64,000 nucleotides of DNA from CALSMU01 sp965230225 (lineage in GTDB: Bacteria; Bacteroidota; Bacteroidia; Flavobacteriales_D; Parvicellaceae): NCBI GenBank assembly GCA_965230225.1, contig CBDDKM010000002.1, forward strand, positions 558,001 through 622,000, written 5' to 3'. Below the pieces are notes generated by a model, which saw nothing but the letters and a program-made list of their open reading frames with translations, made no database searches and was not told where the DNA came from. Made by a program: the position numbers and the translations under genes. Shown here one piece after another: positions 1-9,016 of the stretch. Position 1 is the first letter of the stretch. Each line of letters begins with the position of its first letter.

Positions 1-35
1 ATTGCCTAATTATGAAAGTCGTTAATCCCACTTAA

Positions 36-353
36 TTATCCTTTAAGATTATTCACCTCTTCTTCCAAAGCTTTTATTCTTTTTTCCAAGGCTTCAATTT
101 GCTCTGTTGTAGCCACATGGATGTTTTTTAATATGTCAGTAGATTGCTCTTTAAACTTATCTTCCAGGTCAGTTTTTACGCCTTTGGCTTTTTCCACCAG
201 ATCTTCCACAAACTTTCTTCCCTCCTGTTCGGTCATCTTCCCTTTTTCTATCCACTCGTCTACTAAATCAGAAAATTTATGATCTTCCGGGGTAAGCAAA
301 CCTACTGCTAAGTAAGCCAATTTCTTTAATGTTTCTTTGCTATAATCCTCCAT
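36..353 (-). CDS. Phasin-like coiled-coil protein
   Basis: A 105-residue soluble, strongly charged helical protein. Residues 1-45 form a small helical region. Residues 45-105 are heptad-rich and end in the coiled coil EALEKRIKALEEEVNNL. This arrangement is typical of short phasin/PhaF-like proteins annotated as polyhydroxyalkanoate granule-associated in many bacteria, although in Bacteroidota such proteins often occur without any PHA synthase. There is no signal peptide and no membrane segment. It is divergent from the kinase gene that starts at 527. The family assignment rests on composition and the coiled-coil pattern only; a general scaffold or stress role is equally possible. Confidence 0.55.
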   Translation of the reverse strand: MEDYSKETLKKLAYLAVGLLTPEDHKFSDLVDEWIEKGKMTEQEGRKFVEDLVEKAKGVKTDLEDKFKEQSTDILKNIHVATTEQIEALEKRIKALEEEVNNLKG

Positions 354-526
354 AATGTTGATTTTTAGTCAAATATGTCCAATAATTTCCTTTTGGTGCA
401 TGATTTAACTCACATCCGCTTTTGAGGATTGTCAGAAAACCAAAAAGATTTCATAATTTCGAATAAAGCAATAATTATTTCAAACTAAATTAAGATTATT
501 GCGTATCAATCGGTTAATTAGCCACA

Positions 527-3250
527 ATGAATAGAATATTATTTCTCATTATACCACTGTTCTTTTGCTCTGTTGTATTCTCTCAACGTATCGAGCGAAT
601 TAACACGCTGGAAGTGGCTTTGCAAACGGAAACTGAGCACGATAAACTGGTAGACATCTACCATGAGCTGGCCTCTCTTTACAAATCTTCGGACCCCATC
701 AAGGCTCGTGATTATGCCCAGAAAGGACTAACCATTAGCAACAGTATCCACTACACCAAAGGAACCATTAGTGCTCTAAATCAAATTGGAGTGCTGGAAA
801 GGGATTTTGCCAATTACCCACAGGCTTTGGATGCCCATTATGAGGCTCTAAGAATAAATGAAGAGAAATCTGACAAAAAAGGAGAAGCCACCAGTTATAT
901 CTACATTGGAAAAGTATACGAAGAGCAAGGGGATTTTGAATCAGCACAGGATTACTACAACAAGTCGTTGGCCATTGGAGAAATGACCAAAAACCTACTT
1001 ATTCAATCTCAGGCTAATTCTGCACACGGAGAACTTCAGTTGGTACAAGGTAAAAACTACCTTTCGTTACAATACTATCTATTAGCTCACGACCTAATTG
1101 AAACCACTAACGAAACTAAAGAAAAGGCCATCGTTAATCAGAAAGTGGGAGACATGTTTAAGCTTACCGGACAACCGGAAAAAGCAGAAAAACACTACCA
1201 CAGCTCTCTGCGCTTTTTTGAAGAACTGGGATACAAAGAACGACAAGCTGTATTGAATTTTGAAATAGGGAAACTTCATCAAAATGCAAGGCGATATGAT
1301 CAGGCATTGATCTCTATTAAAACCAGTTTAAGTTTAGCCGAAGAAACCGGATTAAAAGCCTACATAAAAAAGGGTTATCAAAGCATGGCAGAGGTTTACG
1401 ATGCCAACAACGATCATGAGCATGCCTATGAATTTTTGAAGTACTACACTGCCATTAAAGATACAAGAGAAATTAACCATCTGGAAGCGCAATTGGAACT
1501 GGAGAAAAAAGAGCGTGAAATTGAATTATTAAACAGGGAAAAATACTTCCGTTTGGAGTTATTGGAACAGGAGCAATTCATGAAATACCTTGGATTTGGG
1601 TCCGCCATTATTGTTCTTATTCTTGGGGTACTGGCTTTGTTATCATTAAAACAAAAAAACACCCTTAACAAGCAGCTTCAAATTGCCACCGAAGATGCTA
1701 ACAGATCTCGAAAGGAAAAGGAAGAGTTTTTCGCTTATACCAGTCACGAAATTCGTACTCCTCTTAATGCAGTAGTGGGAATGTCCAAACTGCTGGCAGA
1801 AACAGATTTAAAGCCCAACCAACAAAAGTACCTAAGAACCATTAAATCCAGTGCTCAAAACATTCTGTTCCTGGTAAATGATGTATTGGATCTTTCTAAA
1901 ATTGAAGCTGGTTCGATAGAGTTAGAAAATGTCGATTTCTCATTGGAAGATATTATTGATGAGGTAATTCATAGCTTAAGCTTTAAGGTTAGAGAAAAGA
2001 ACGTAGAGTTAAAGTCGGACATTGACCCAAACCTTCCAGAAGTAATTAAAGGTGATCCGGTTAGGATCAACCAAATTATCCTAAACCTGGCAGATAATGC
2101 CCTCAAGTTTACCAATACAGGAGAGGTAAAAATTAAAGTAAAAAAGATAGGTGACTCTGAAAAGAACATCAAACTTCACATTGCTGTAAGCGATACCGGA
2201 ATTGGAATTAGAAAGAGTAAAATCAACTCCATCTTCGACAGTTTTAAGCAAGAAACCGTGCACACAACCAGACAATACGGTGGTACCGGACTAGGGCTTG
2301 CTATTACCCAGCAATTGATCCAGTTAATGGGTGGAGAGATTCAGGTGGACAGTACGTATGGCGAAGGAAGCACCTTTCATTTTGAACTGGAGTTTAAGAA
2401 GAGTAAGAATACCAAGTTAAGGGTAACCATTAATCAAGATCAACACATTAACCTGAAAGACCTTAAGGTCTTAGTGGTGGACGACAATGCATTGAACAGG
2501 GAGATTTTCTTCGACCTCATCAACGACTACAAAAACAATGTTGAGGTAGATATGGCCGACGATGGTAAAATGGCTGTACAAAAAGTAGAAAAGTCTGATT
2601 ATGACGTAGTTCTGATGGACATTCAAATGCCAAGAATGGATGGTTATGAAGCCACAAGGTACATTCGTAATGAAATTAAAGGGCCAAAGTCTAAAATACC
2701 TATTATTGCAATGACTGCGCACGTTCTAGAAGGTGTAGCAGAAAAATGCGACGAAGCAGGAATGAACGACTACGTAGCTAAACCGATCAACTTGAAAGTC
2801 TTGACCCAAAAAATCAGGCAATATGTTTACGCCAAAGGGAAAGAGACCTCCGAAGAAATTCAGGAAGAATCCACTGACCAAAATTCATTTAACACTCAAT
2901 ACGTACACCTGGATGAGCTTTCTGCCCTGGTAGGAGGAAACCAGGATAAGATTGAAAAATACATCAATATTTTCTTAAAAAGTGTGCCCCAGGACCTGGA
3001 AGCTTTAAAGGAAGCACTAGAGGCAAGAGACTGGGAAACAGTTGGTAAAACTGCACACAAAATGAAAGGGAATGTGGGGTACATGGGAATCGTTTCAATT
3101 AAGGAAGATTTACTCGAACTAGAAAAATTGAAAAAAGAGGTTGGAGATTTCGATGAAATTGCTGATATTGTCGACAGAGTTGAAGTTGTAATAGAACTAT
3201 CGATAAAAGAACTAAAAGAATTAAAGAATAATTTAAAACAAAAAATATGA
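527..3250 (+). CDS. Hybrid sensor histidine kinase with TPR sensor, receiver and HPt domains
   Basis: 907 residues carrying a complete phosphorelay in one chain. The order is signal peptide (about 1-19), tetratricopeptide repeats (about 40-320, presumably periplasmic), coiled coil, one membrane helix (about 352-373), HisKA with phospho-acceptor His407 in SHEIRTPLNA, HATPase with the N box NLADNALKFT and G boxes DTGIGI and GGTGLGLAI, a receiver with Asp698 in LMDIQMPRMDG, and an HPt domain with His844 in AHKMKGN. The stop codon overlaps the start of the LytTR regulator gene by 4 bases (ATGA), which implies translational coupling and a dedicated output. The TPR sensor suggests a protein or peptide ligand, but the signal cannot be told from sequence. 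Confidence 0.95.
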   Translation: MNRILFLIIPLFFCSVVFSQRIERINTLEVALQTETEHDKLVDIYHELASLYKSSDPIKARDYAQKGLTISNSIHYTKGTISALNQIGVLERDFANYPQALDAHYEALRINEEKSDKKGEATSYIYIGKVYEEQGDFESAQDYYNKSLAIGEMTKNLLIQSQANSAHGELQLVQGKNYLSLQYYLLAHDLIETTNETKEKAIVNQKVGDMFKLTGQPEKAEKHYHSSLRFFEELGYKERQAVLNFEIGKLHQNARRYDQALISIKTSLSLAEETGLKAYIKKGYQSMAEVYDANNDHEHAYEFLKYYTAIKDTREINHLEAQLELEKKEREIELLNREKYFRLELLEQEQFMKYLGFGSAIIVLILGVLALLSLKQKNTLNKQLQIATEDANRSRKEKEEFFAYTSHEIRTPLNAVVGMSKLLAETDLKPNQQKYLRTIKSSAQNILFLVNDVLDLSKIEAGSIELENVDFSLEDIIDEVIHSLSFKVREKNVELKSDIDPNLPEVIKGDPVRINQIILNLADNALKFTNTGEVKIKVKKIGDSEKNIKLHIAVSDTGIGIRKSKINSIFDSFKQETVHTTRQYGGTGLGLAITQQLIQLMGGEIQVDSTYGEGSTFHFELEFKKSKNTKLRVTINQDQHINLKDLKVLVVDDNALNREIFFDLINDYKNNVEVDMADDGKMAVQKVEKSDYDVVLMDIQMPRMDGYEATRYIRNEIKGPKSKIPIIAMTAHVLEGVAEKCDEAGMNDYVAKPINLKVLTQKIRQYVYAKGKETSEEIQEESTDQNSFNTQYVHLDELSALVGGNQDKIEKYINIFLKSVPQDLEALKEALEARDWETVGKTAHKMKGNVGYMGIVSIKEDLLELEKLKKEVGDFDEIADIVDRVEVVIELSIKELKELKNNLKQKI

Positions 3251-3936
3251 GGTGTTTAATAGTAGATGATGACGAATTATCAAGAAGTGTACTGGAGGAT
3301 TTAGTGAATGAAACTGACTCATTAGAACTAATTAAATCTTGCTCCGATGCTATCGAAGCGTTTAATACCATTAAGGATGAGCACATCGACTTGGTATTTT
3401 TAGATATTGAAATGCCTAAAATGGACGGAATGGAAATGTTGAGAAACCTTAACCCTTTACCTCAGGTTATTTTGGTTACTTCACATGCCGAGTATGCTGT
3501 AGAATCTTATGAGCATGATGTTACCGATTTCGTTCACAAGCCAATTTCGCATGCAAGATTCTTGAAGGCTGTAGATAAAGCAATGAAGAGATTCGAAGCG
3601 AATAGAGCTGATATCACCACAAAAGATAAAACGATCTTCATTAAAGCCGATTCCAGATTGGTACAATTAAATACTGAAGATATTCTTTGGGTAGAAGCTT
3701 TAGGTAACTACATGAGAATTTACACTCCAAATGGAAAGTACACCATTTTGAGTACTATGAAAGATATTGCTGCTAAATTGCCTAGCTCTGATTTCGTTCG
3801 TGTTCATCGTTCGTTTATTATCAGACTGGACAAGATTGAGTCGATTGAAGATAACTACATTTTAATTGACAAGAAACAGATTAGTATCGGAAAAGCCTAT
3901 AAAGAGGAGCTTTCTAAGAAGCTTAACCTACTATAA
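3247..3936 (+). CDS. LytTR-family response regulator
   Basis: 229 residues. The receiver domain (1-120) has the acidic pair in VDDDE, phospho-acceptor Asp53 in FLDIEMPKMDG and the conserved Lys in HKPIS. The C-terminal LytTR DNA-binding domain (about 130-229) has the usual ILWVEALGNYMRIYT strand and FVRVHRSFIIRLDKI. The start overlaps the stop of the hybrid kinase, so the two should act as one system. Because the kinase already carries its own receiver and HPt, the route is probably His407 to Asp698 to His844 to Asp53 here. A perfect 9-bp hairpin follows at 3952-3978. Confidence 0.95.
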   Translation: MRCLIVDDDELSRSVLEDLVNETDSLELIKSCSDAIEAFNTIKDEHIDLVFLDIEMPKMDGMEMLRNLNPLPQVILVTSHAEYAVESYEHDVTDFVHKPISHARFLKAVDKAMKRFEANRADITTKDKTIFIKADSRLVQLNTEDILWVEALGNYMRIYTPNGKYTILSTMKDIAAKLPSSDFVRVHRSFIIRLDKIESIEDNYILIDKKQISIGKAYKEELSKKLNLL

Positions 3937-3951
3937 GCCATCCGAATTAAC

Positions 3952-3978
3952 GCTGGGTTAATCAAATGGTAACCCAGC
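3952..3978 (+). terminator. Hairpin after the LytTR regulator gene
   Basis: GCTGGGTTA (3952-3960) pairs perfectly with TAACCCAGC (3970-3978) around a 9-base loop, 15 bases after the LytTR stop codon. The T-tract is weak (TTAATC), so it may be an inefficient terminator or an RNA-stabilising end. Confidence 0.55.
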
Positions 3979-4016
3979 TTAATCACATAATCTGTATCAG
4001 AATGCTTATTGTTGTG

Positions 4017-4024
4017 TACTTTTG
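4017..4024 (+). promoter_or_regulatory. Probable -7 element of a Bacteroidota promoter
   Basis: TACTTTTG matches the TAnnTTTG -7 box used by the Bacteroidota housekeeping sigma factor and lies 16 bases before the 4041 start codon. No TTG sits at the usual 19-base spacing upstream, so only the -7 half is supported. Confidence 0.4.
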
Positions 4025-4040
4025 ATTACACCACAACGAA

Positions 4041-4244
4041 ATGAAATCAATATTATTCATATTAGCAATACTGATTACTCAAGTAGGTTTTGGACAAAAC
4101 CAGCAAGTGGCTGCCATCGTAGATGAGCACCCAGACAAGTTCGATCTTGTGTTCTTTAGCAAGGTAGTAGTCTTGTTTGTAATTGCTGTAGTAGCTATTA
4201 TTAGCTACGCCAAGTACCATAAACACGAAAGAGAAGAATCGTAA
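4041..4244 (+). CDS. Small membrane protein of unknown function
   Basis: 67 residues. A signal peptide (residues 1-18, ending VGFGQ) is followed by a short polar stretch, one membrane helix (about 40-58, VVVLFVIAVVAIISYA) and a charged tail KYHKHEREES. If the signal peptide is cleaved, the mature protein has its N terminus outside and a basic, His-containing tail inside. It has its own putative -7 box and converges on the glycosyltransferase operon 7 bases away. It is short for any enzyme; a small subunit or stress protein would fit, but no family was recognised. Confidence 0.7.
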   Translation: MKSILFILAILITQVGFGQNQQVAAIVDEHPDKFDLVFFSKVVVLFVIAVVAIISYAKYHKHEREES

Positions 4245-4251
4245 TCACTAT

Positions 4252-5661
4252 TTATTTAGTAGGATCGAAATGATATTCCTTTTCGCCTCGCTTGGCCTTA
4301 TTGTAGTCCGGTGGGGTGATTAGTTTGTTAATCTCCTCCAATTTATCAGTAGACAACGAAAGAAAGCCGTAGAGATACGCTTCTTTGTTCATTCCATCCC
4401 AGTGAATGATGTTCAATCTTTTTTGCTGAGTCTGTATCAGGTTCAATGCTACCAAAAACACCACTGCTGTAATTCCCAAAATTTTAGGCATTAGGTTACT
4501 TCTACCTATCAACAAAATAAACTCCGCAAGAGGTATTGCCATTAACGCATAAGAATCCACCATTGGCCTCATACCGAAACTTCCTCCATACCACCAACAC
4601 CACCAACTAAACATTACATAGGAGTTAAGCACAAAAAAGATCATCACCGGCCAAAAAAACGACCTTTTATGCTTATACAGCAAACCAATACCTATTATAG
4701 CAAAAAACATAATTGGAGTATAGAGTAACCACCCTTTTCTAAAACTAAAAAAGCCTTCCAAAATCTTAGGGTCGGTAAAATAAAATGCCTCCCCCTGATA
4801 AGAAAAATAGAGCCAACTTCCTGTTACCAACTTCCAGTAGATCAACTGTGGAATCCAAACTAAAAATACACCCCCTATTATGATTAGTAGGTGCTTCCAT
4901 TTTTTTCTCAGTAAAGAAACCCTCTCTCTGATCGTATCTCCATTGAATACTCCATATAATAAAGGAATTAAGAAGACCAGAATATTAACCGGTCGAATAA
5001 GAATAATCAAGCCTCCCAATAGGCCAATATAAATGGCATGTTTTAATTTTTGATGACCTAACCAGTTAAACCCATGGTGAAGAAATGCCGCTATGAGAGC
5101 AAATGAGTAGGCATGCGACATTGCTGGCTCTGTGGTAGTGTAATAGAACAAGTTGGTACCCAATACCACAATAAGGAGCATTAATGCCGTTAATCGATCG
5201 GAATAGAATCTCCTGAGTAGCTTACTAAAGAAAATCAAGCCAAGAATAAAATAGAATACCGAAGACAGGTTAATGAAAAACTCATAGGGTGTAGAAAACC
5301 CATCAGCCTTATATTGACTCGATGAAGAAGCATAACCATGAGCCATTCCAAAAAAAGGAGCATACATCAACGACATTCCCATTGACATCTTAACCACCTT
5401 TTCTCCTTCTTCATTTTCTAATACCCAATAAAGGTCTTCTTCCGAAGTTTCTCCACGATCTAGAAAACTAAAGGTAAGGTCCTTTTTTACAAATGCTGCT
5501 GGCAAATACGTATAATAGGCCACCACATCTGCTTCGATTACATTTCCGTGCTGACTGGAGTTGTTCCACTTTTTAAGATTGAACATGGTAATGATACAAA
5601 CGACAGATAGAATCAGTATCGCTCCTAACGACCAACTCCATTTATCTTTTGTCCATTTCAT
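4252..5661 (-). CDS. Polytopic membrane glycosyltransferase-like protein (GT-C type)
   Basis: 469 residues with roughly ten hydrophobic segments. The first luminal loop holds an acidic-aromatic stretch (EADVVAYYTYLPAAF), as in GT-C enzymes that move sugars from polyprenyl-phosphate donors. Later landmarks are KGWLLYTPIMFF and SWWCWWYGGSFGMRPMVDSY. It is the last gene of a four-gene operon (8945 down to 4252) with gaps of 2, 3 and 9 bases. The GT2 protein encoded just upstream resembles dolichol/polyprenyl-phosphate sugar synthases, so a donor-maker plus transferase pair is the natural reading. It is a paralogue of the protein at 6385-8217 but lacks that protein's C-terminal extension. Acceptor and sugar are unknown. 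Confidence 0.75.
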   Translation of the reverse strand: MKWTKDKWSWSLGAILILSVVCIITMFNLKKWNNSSQHGNVIEADVVAYYTYLPAAFVKKDLTFSFLDRGETSEEDLYWVLENEEGEKVVKMSMGMSLMYAPFFGMAHGYASSSSQYKADGFSTPYEFFINLSSVFYFILGLIFFSKLLRRFYSDRLTALMLLIVVLGTNLFYYTTTEPAMSHAYSFALIAAFLHHGFNWLGHQKLKHAIYIGLLGGLIILIRPVNILVFLIPLLYGVFNGDTIRERVSLLRKKWKHLLIIIGGVFLVWIPQLIYWKLVTGSWLYFSYQGEAFYFTDPKILEGFFSFRKGWLLYTPIMFFAIIGIGLLYKHKRSFFWPVMIFFVLNSYVMFSWWCWWYGGSFGMRPMVDSYALMAIPLAEFILLIGRSNLMPKILGITAVVFLVALNLIQTQQKRLNIIHWDGMNKEAYLYGFLSLSTDKLEEINKLITPPDYNKAKRGEKEYHFDPTK

Positions 5662-5670
5662 TCAATAGGT

Positions 5671-6381
5671 TTAACGTGAAAACCAACCGTATTTTACAAT
5701 ACAATACACCGCTCTAACACCATCTTTCCAACCAATCTTCTTTCCTGCATCCTGTGTTCTTGGAATATAAGTAATCGGAACTTCTTCCCATTTTAAAGAT
5801 CTGTTCTTCGCTAATTTGGCGGTTATTTCCGGTTCAAAACCAAAGCGTTGCTCCTTTAGTTTTAACGATTGAAAAACTTCGGTGGGAACCAGTTTATAAC
5901 AGGTTTCCATATCGGTAATCTTTATTCTAAACACAAAATTACTCAGTCGGGTAAGAAACCCATTAGCCATTTTGCTCAAAGCCGAACCTCCTTTTTCTTC
6001 TTTACCTAAAAACCTGGAACCATAAACAATCTGTGCTCTGTTGGTTAATATCGGCTCCAATAGAATGTTATATTCATTCGGGTCCAATTCCAAATCGGCA
6101 TCCTGAATAATGGTGTACTCTCCCGAAGCTTCTTTAATACCGGTATGAAGTGCCCCTCCCTTACCTTTATTAACTTTATGATCCACTAGTCTTACTTGTG
6201 GGTTTGCTTCTACAAATCGATTAATTTCTTTCAAACTAGAGTCTGTAGAACAATCGTTAACTACAATAATTTCCTTTTCGATTCCATCTCTGAGGTCAAC
6301 TTTATTTACCAACCCCAAAAGTTCATGAATGGTACTTTCTTCGTTGTAAACAGGGATTATTATTGATAGTTTATTAATCAT
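5671..6381 (-). CDS. Glycosyltransferase family 2, polyprenyl-phosphate sugar synthase-like
   Basis: 236 soluble residues with a GT-A fold. The nucleotide-binding start is SIIIPVYNEESTIHELL, followed by VNDCSTDSS and the metal-binding acidic motif in QDADLELDP. The late motif TDMETCYKL and the ending KIGWKDGVRAVYCIVKYGW are typical of DPM1/GtrB-like enzymes that put a sugar from a nucleotide sugar onto polyprenyl phosphate at the membrane. There are no membrane helices after the catalytic domain, as in short DPM1 forms. It lies 3 bases after the 6385 gene stop and 9 bases before the 5661 start. It is a paralogue of 8220-8945, sharing TDMETCYKL. Confidence 0.88.
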   Translation of the reverse strand: MINKLSIIIPVYNEESTIHELLGLVNKVDLRDGIEKEIIVVNDCSTDSSLKEINRFVEANPQVRLVDHKVNKGKGGALHTGIKEASGEYTIIQDADLELDPNEYNILLEPILTNRAQIVYGSRFLGKEEKGGSALSKMANGFLTRLSNFVFRIKITDMETCYKLVPTEVFQSLKLKEQRFGFEPEITAKLAKNRSLKWEEVPITYIPRTQDAGKKIGWKDGVRAVYCIVKYGWFSR

Positions 6382-6384
6382 TTC

Positions 6385-8217
6385 TTAATTCTTGGGCACA
6401 AACACTTCAACTTTAAGGTCGTCAATATACACTTTTCCCTGACCTCTTAACCATCCAAAGACCTGTAATTCATCCTTCCAATGCCTAACGGTTGGGGTGT
6501 GCACATTTAATTCTATATGAAACCACTCACCAGGTTGATGATGGGAATAACTATTTTCTACTTCGGCTACCTTGTGATGATAGGCTTTGTCTCCATGTAA
6601 AAATTTAGCCACTATCGATGGTTTAGTATCTAGAAATTCTCCTTCTGAATAAACCCACATAGAAACTTTGATCAAACAATGATCTTTATCTGTAATCTCT
6701 TCATAAGGAATTCTGATATCCGGGGAATATATTCGGTCAGAAGTTAACAGAAATGCGTTTTCGCCACTATGTACCACCTCACTAACACAACCATCGCACG
6801 ATTCAAAACCTTCTTCCCCCATGGTTATTCGATCGTACTTATCCAACCTTTTCATGTGTTCTTCGGCCGGAATAGACTTATCAATTAAAAGTAATTCGTC
6901 CAGATTAGGTATTCTTTCGGTAGCTAAAAAACTGGCCCAATATGCCTCCCCCGTCATTCTGGAATAGTGTAAAATTCCATTACGCGCTTGCCAGGACTGA
7001 AACAGGTTTAAGAAAATACAGATAGCAAACACCAGCCCTGTAATAATCGACTTAACACTTATCTTATCGAACACTGCCATGATGAAATACCCCAAAGGAA
7101 TCAACATAATAGGGTAAGACTGCACCATAGAACGCATTCCAAAGCTCTCTGCATACCACCAACAGGTCCAACTGGAAAGGATGAACAAATTGATTACAAA
7201 AAAGATGATCAAGGCATTTCCAAATTGCTCTTTCTTTTTCCAAAGGAAATAAAATCCTGCAGTAGCAAATAGCATTAACGGGGTATAAACAAACCACCCT
7301 TTTCGGTAGCTAAACAAAAAGTCCAATGTATGTGGGTGAGTAAGGTCAAAGCCTTCTCCAGGGTTCTGATAACTGTCTACAAAGAAGTGCCCCGAAACTA
7401 ATTTCCAGTAAATTAACTGTGGTAACCCACAAAGTATATAGGTTGCTATTACTGCTAAAAAAGCTTTTCTATTGGATTTCAAAAAGGCTATTTTCTCTTT
7501 TAAAGCAGCTCTACCCGTTACATTCCAAAACAATGGAATAAGTATCGCCAACACTTCAGAAGCTCTTGCTAATGCGGCAATCCCCATTACTAGCCCCAAT
7601 AGTACCCCCGTTTTTACACTTGGCGATTTATGCCAACGAACCGTTAAGCTAATGGTTAAAGAATAAAACAAGAACAAGTACCCATGAGGCATTGCCGGCA
7701 TTTCCAGAATGATGGAATAGTAGTTGGTTCCAAAAAAGAGTAATAATAATAGCACCGCCACCAACTTATCCTTAAAGAATAAAAGCAACGTTTTTCTCAA
7801 AGATAAAAGTCCCATTACTACGTAAAACCAATGTCCAAAGAGAATAGCATACTGATAAGGCCTGGAAAACCCATCTTTTGGGTATCCTAACCAATCGGCA
7901 AAAAAGTGACCTATCCAAAAAAACGGAGTAAACAATACCGAAAACCCCATGGGAGTCTTTAACAAAGTATTTCCCGTTTCTGTAGGGTACCCTAAATAAA
8001 AGGTTGGTACACTTTTGTATGTGTCTATGGCTTCCTGAATAGGAGAAAAATCTTTCAATAATGGATCGCCATGAATAAATGTAGCTGGTAAATAGAGGTA
8101 ATAGCCAAATACATCCCAGGACAAAATATTGTTGGGCAAATTAAAAAAGATCAAAATGCTAAAAAGGACAATTAATCCTGCCGTTGTTGCCTTAGAAAAT
8201 GTGATCTTGCTTAGCAT
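6385..8217 (-). CDS. GT-C-type membrane glycosyltransferase with an extra C-terminal domain
   Basis: 610 residues. About ten hydrophobic segments fill residues 1-430, with the same landmarks as the 4252-5661 protein (YLYLPATFIHGDPLL, KGWFVYTPLMLF, SSWTCWWYAESFGMRS). Residues 440-610 form an added soluble domain rich in beta strands, containing a CDGC pair and ending VYIDDLKVEVFVPKN. That ending is the pattern of a carbohydrate-binding jelly-roll module. The sister protein lacks this domain. The gene sits 2 bases after the GT2 gene at 8220-8945. A lipid-linked sugar transferase with a periplasmic sugar-binding tail is the best reading; the substrate is not evident. Confidence 0.75.
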   Translation of the reverse strand: MLSKITFSKATTAGLIVLFSILIFFNLPNNILSWDVFGYYLYLPATFIHGDPLLKDFSPIQEAIDTYKSVPTFYLGYPTETGNTLLKTPMGFSVLFTPFFWIGHFFADWLGYPKDGFSRPYQYAILFGHWFYVVMGLLSLRKTLLLFFKDKLVAVLLLLLFFGTNYYSIILEMPAMPHGYLFLFYSLTISLTVRWHKSPSVKTGVLLGLVMGIAALARASEVLAILIPLFWNVTGRAALKEKIAFLKSNRKAFLAVIATYILCGLPQLIYWKLVSGHFFVDSYQNPGEGFDLTHPHTLDFLFSYRKGWFVYTPLMLFATAGFYFLWKKKEQFGNALIIFFVINLFILSSWTCWWYAESFGMRSMVQSYPIMLIPLGYFIMAVFDKISVKSIITGLVFAICIFLNLFQSWQARNGILHYSRMTGEAYWASFLATERIPNLDELLLIDKSIPAEEHMKRLDKYDRITMGEEGFESCDGCVSEVVHSGENAFLLTSDRIYSPDIRIPYEEITDKDHCLIKVSMWVYSEGEFLDTKPSIVAKFLHGDKAYHHKVAEVENSYSHHQPGEWFHIELNVHTPTVRHWKDELQVFGWLRGQGKVYIDDLKVEVFVPKN

Positions 8218-8219
8218 GA

Positions 8220-8945
8220 TTACTTTCTGCTAAATACATTGTATTTGATGATACAATAGATAGCTCTAAACCCATCTCTCCATCCAATTTTCTTCCCTTC
8301 TTCGTAGGTTCTACCGTAGTAGGAAATACCCACCTCGTAGATTCTAATGTTAGGTACTCTGGAAAGTTTTGCCGTTAATTCCGGCTCAAAACCAAATCGA
8401 TTCTCCACCAGATTTAACCCTTGTGCTACGTCTGTTTTTATTAGTTTATAACACGTCTCCATATCCGTTAGGTTCAGGTTAGTGAACATATTAGACAGGA
8501 AGGTTAGAAACTTATTTCCGATGGAATGCCAAAAGAACAAGATTCGATGTGGGTTACCCCCCATAAACCTCGATCCGTATACCACATCTGCAAACCCTTC
8601 TACTACCGGCTTAAGCAAATCGTTGTACTCTCTAGGGTCATACTCCAAATCCGCATCCTGAATAATCAAATACTCTCCGGTAGCCAATTCCATTGCTTTA
8701 TGGATGGCAGCTCCCTTTCCCATATTAATTTCCTGATTAAACAATCGTATGTCTAATTCAGAATTCTTTTGTTGGTAATCTTCTATCGCTTTTACTGTGT
8801 CGTCAGAAGAACAATCATTAACAATAATGATTTCCTTTTGGATGTTGTTAATCAGCTGTACTGCCTTAACCTTGTCTAAAATAAGATGAATGGTTTTAGC
8901 CTCGTTATAAGCCGGAATTAATATAGATAGTTTGGTGAGTTCCAT
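8220..8945 (-). CDS. Glycosyltransferase family 2, polyprenyl-phosphate sugar synthase-like
   Basis: 241 residues, first gene of the four-gene operon. Motifs are SILIPAYNEAKTIHLIL, VNDCSSDDT, QDADLEYDPREY (metal/UDP or GDP site), TDMETCYKLIKTD and the terminal KIGWRDGFRAIYCIIKY. These match DPM1/GtrB-like synthases that make polyprenyl-phosphate sugars for GT-C transferases. It shares its layout and several motifs with the GT2 at 5671-6381, so the two arose by duplication. The catalytic domain is followed by no membrane segment, so membrane association would be peripheral. Confidence 0.88.
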   Translation of the reverse strand: MELTKLSILIPAYNEAKTIHLILDKVKAVQLINNIQKEIIIVNDCSSDDTVKAIEDYQQKNSELDIRLFNQEINMGKGAAIHKAMELATGEYLIIQDADLEYDPREYNDLLKPVVEGFADVVYGSRFMGGNPHRILFFWHSIGNKFLTFLSNMFTNLNLTDMETCYKLIKTDVAQGLNLVENRFGFEPELTAKLSRVPNIRIYEVGISYYGRTYEEGKKIGWRDGFRAIYCIIKYNVFSRK

Positions 8946-9016
8946 TGGATTGATCCCCTAAAATAGTATAAGGAAACGTAAAAATATAAATTACAGTATG
9001 TATACAAAGGGATATA

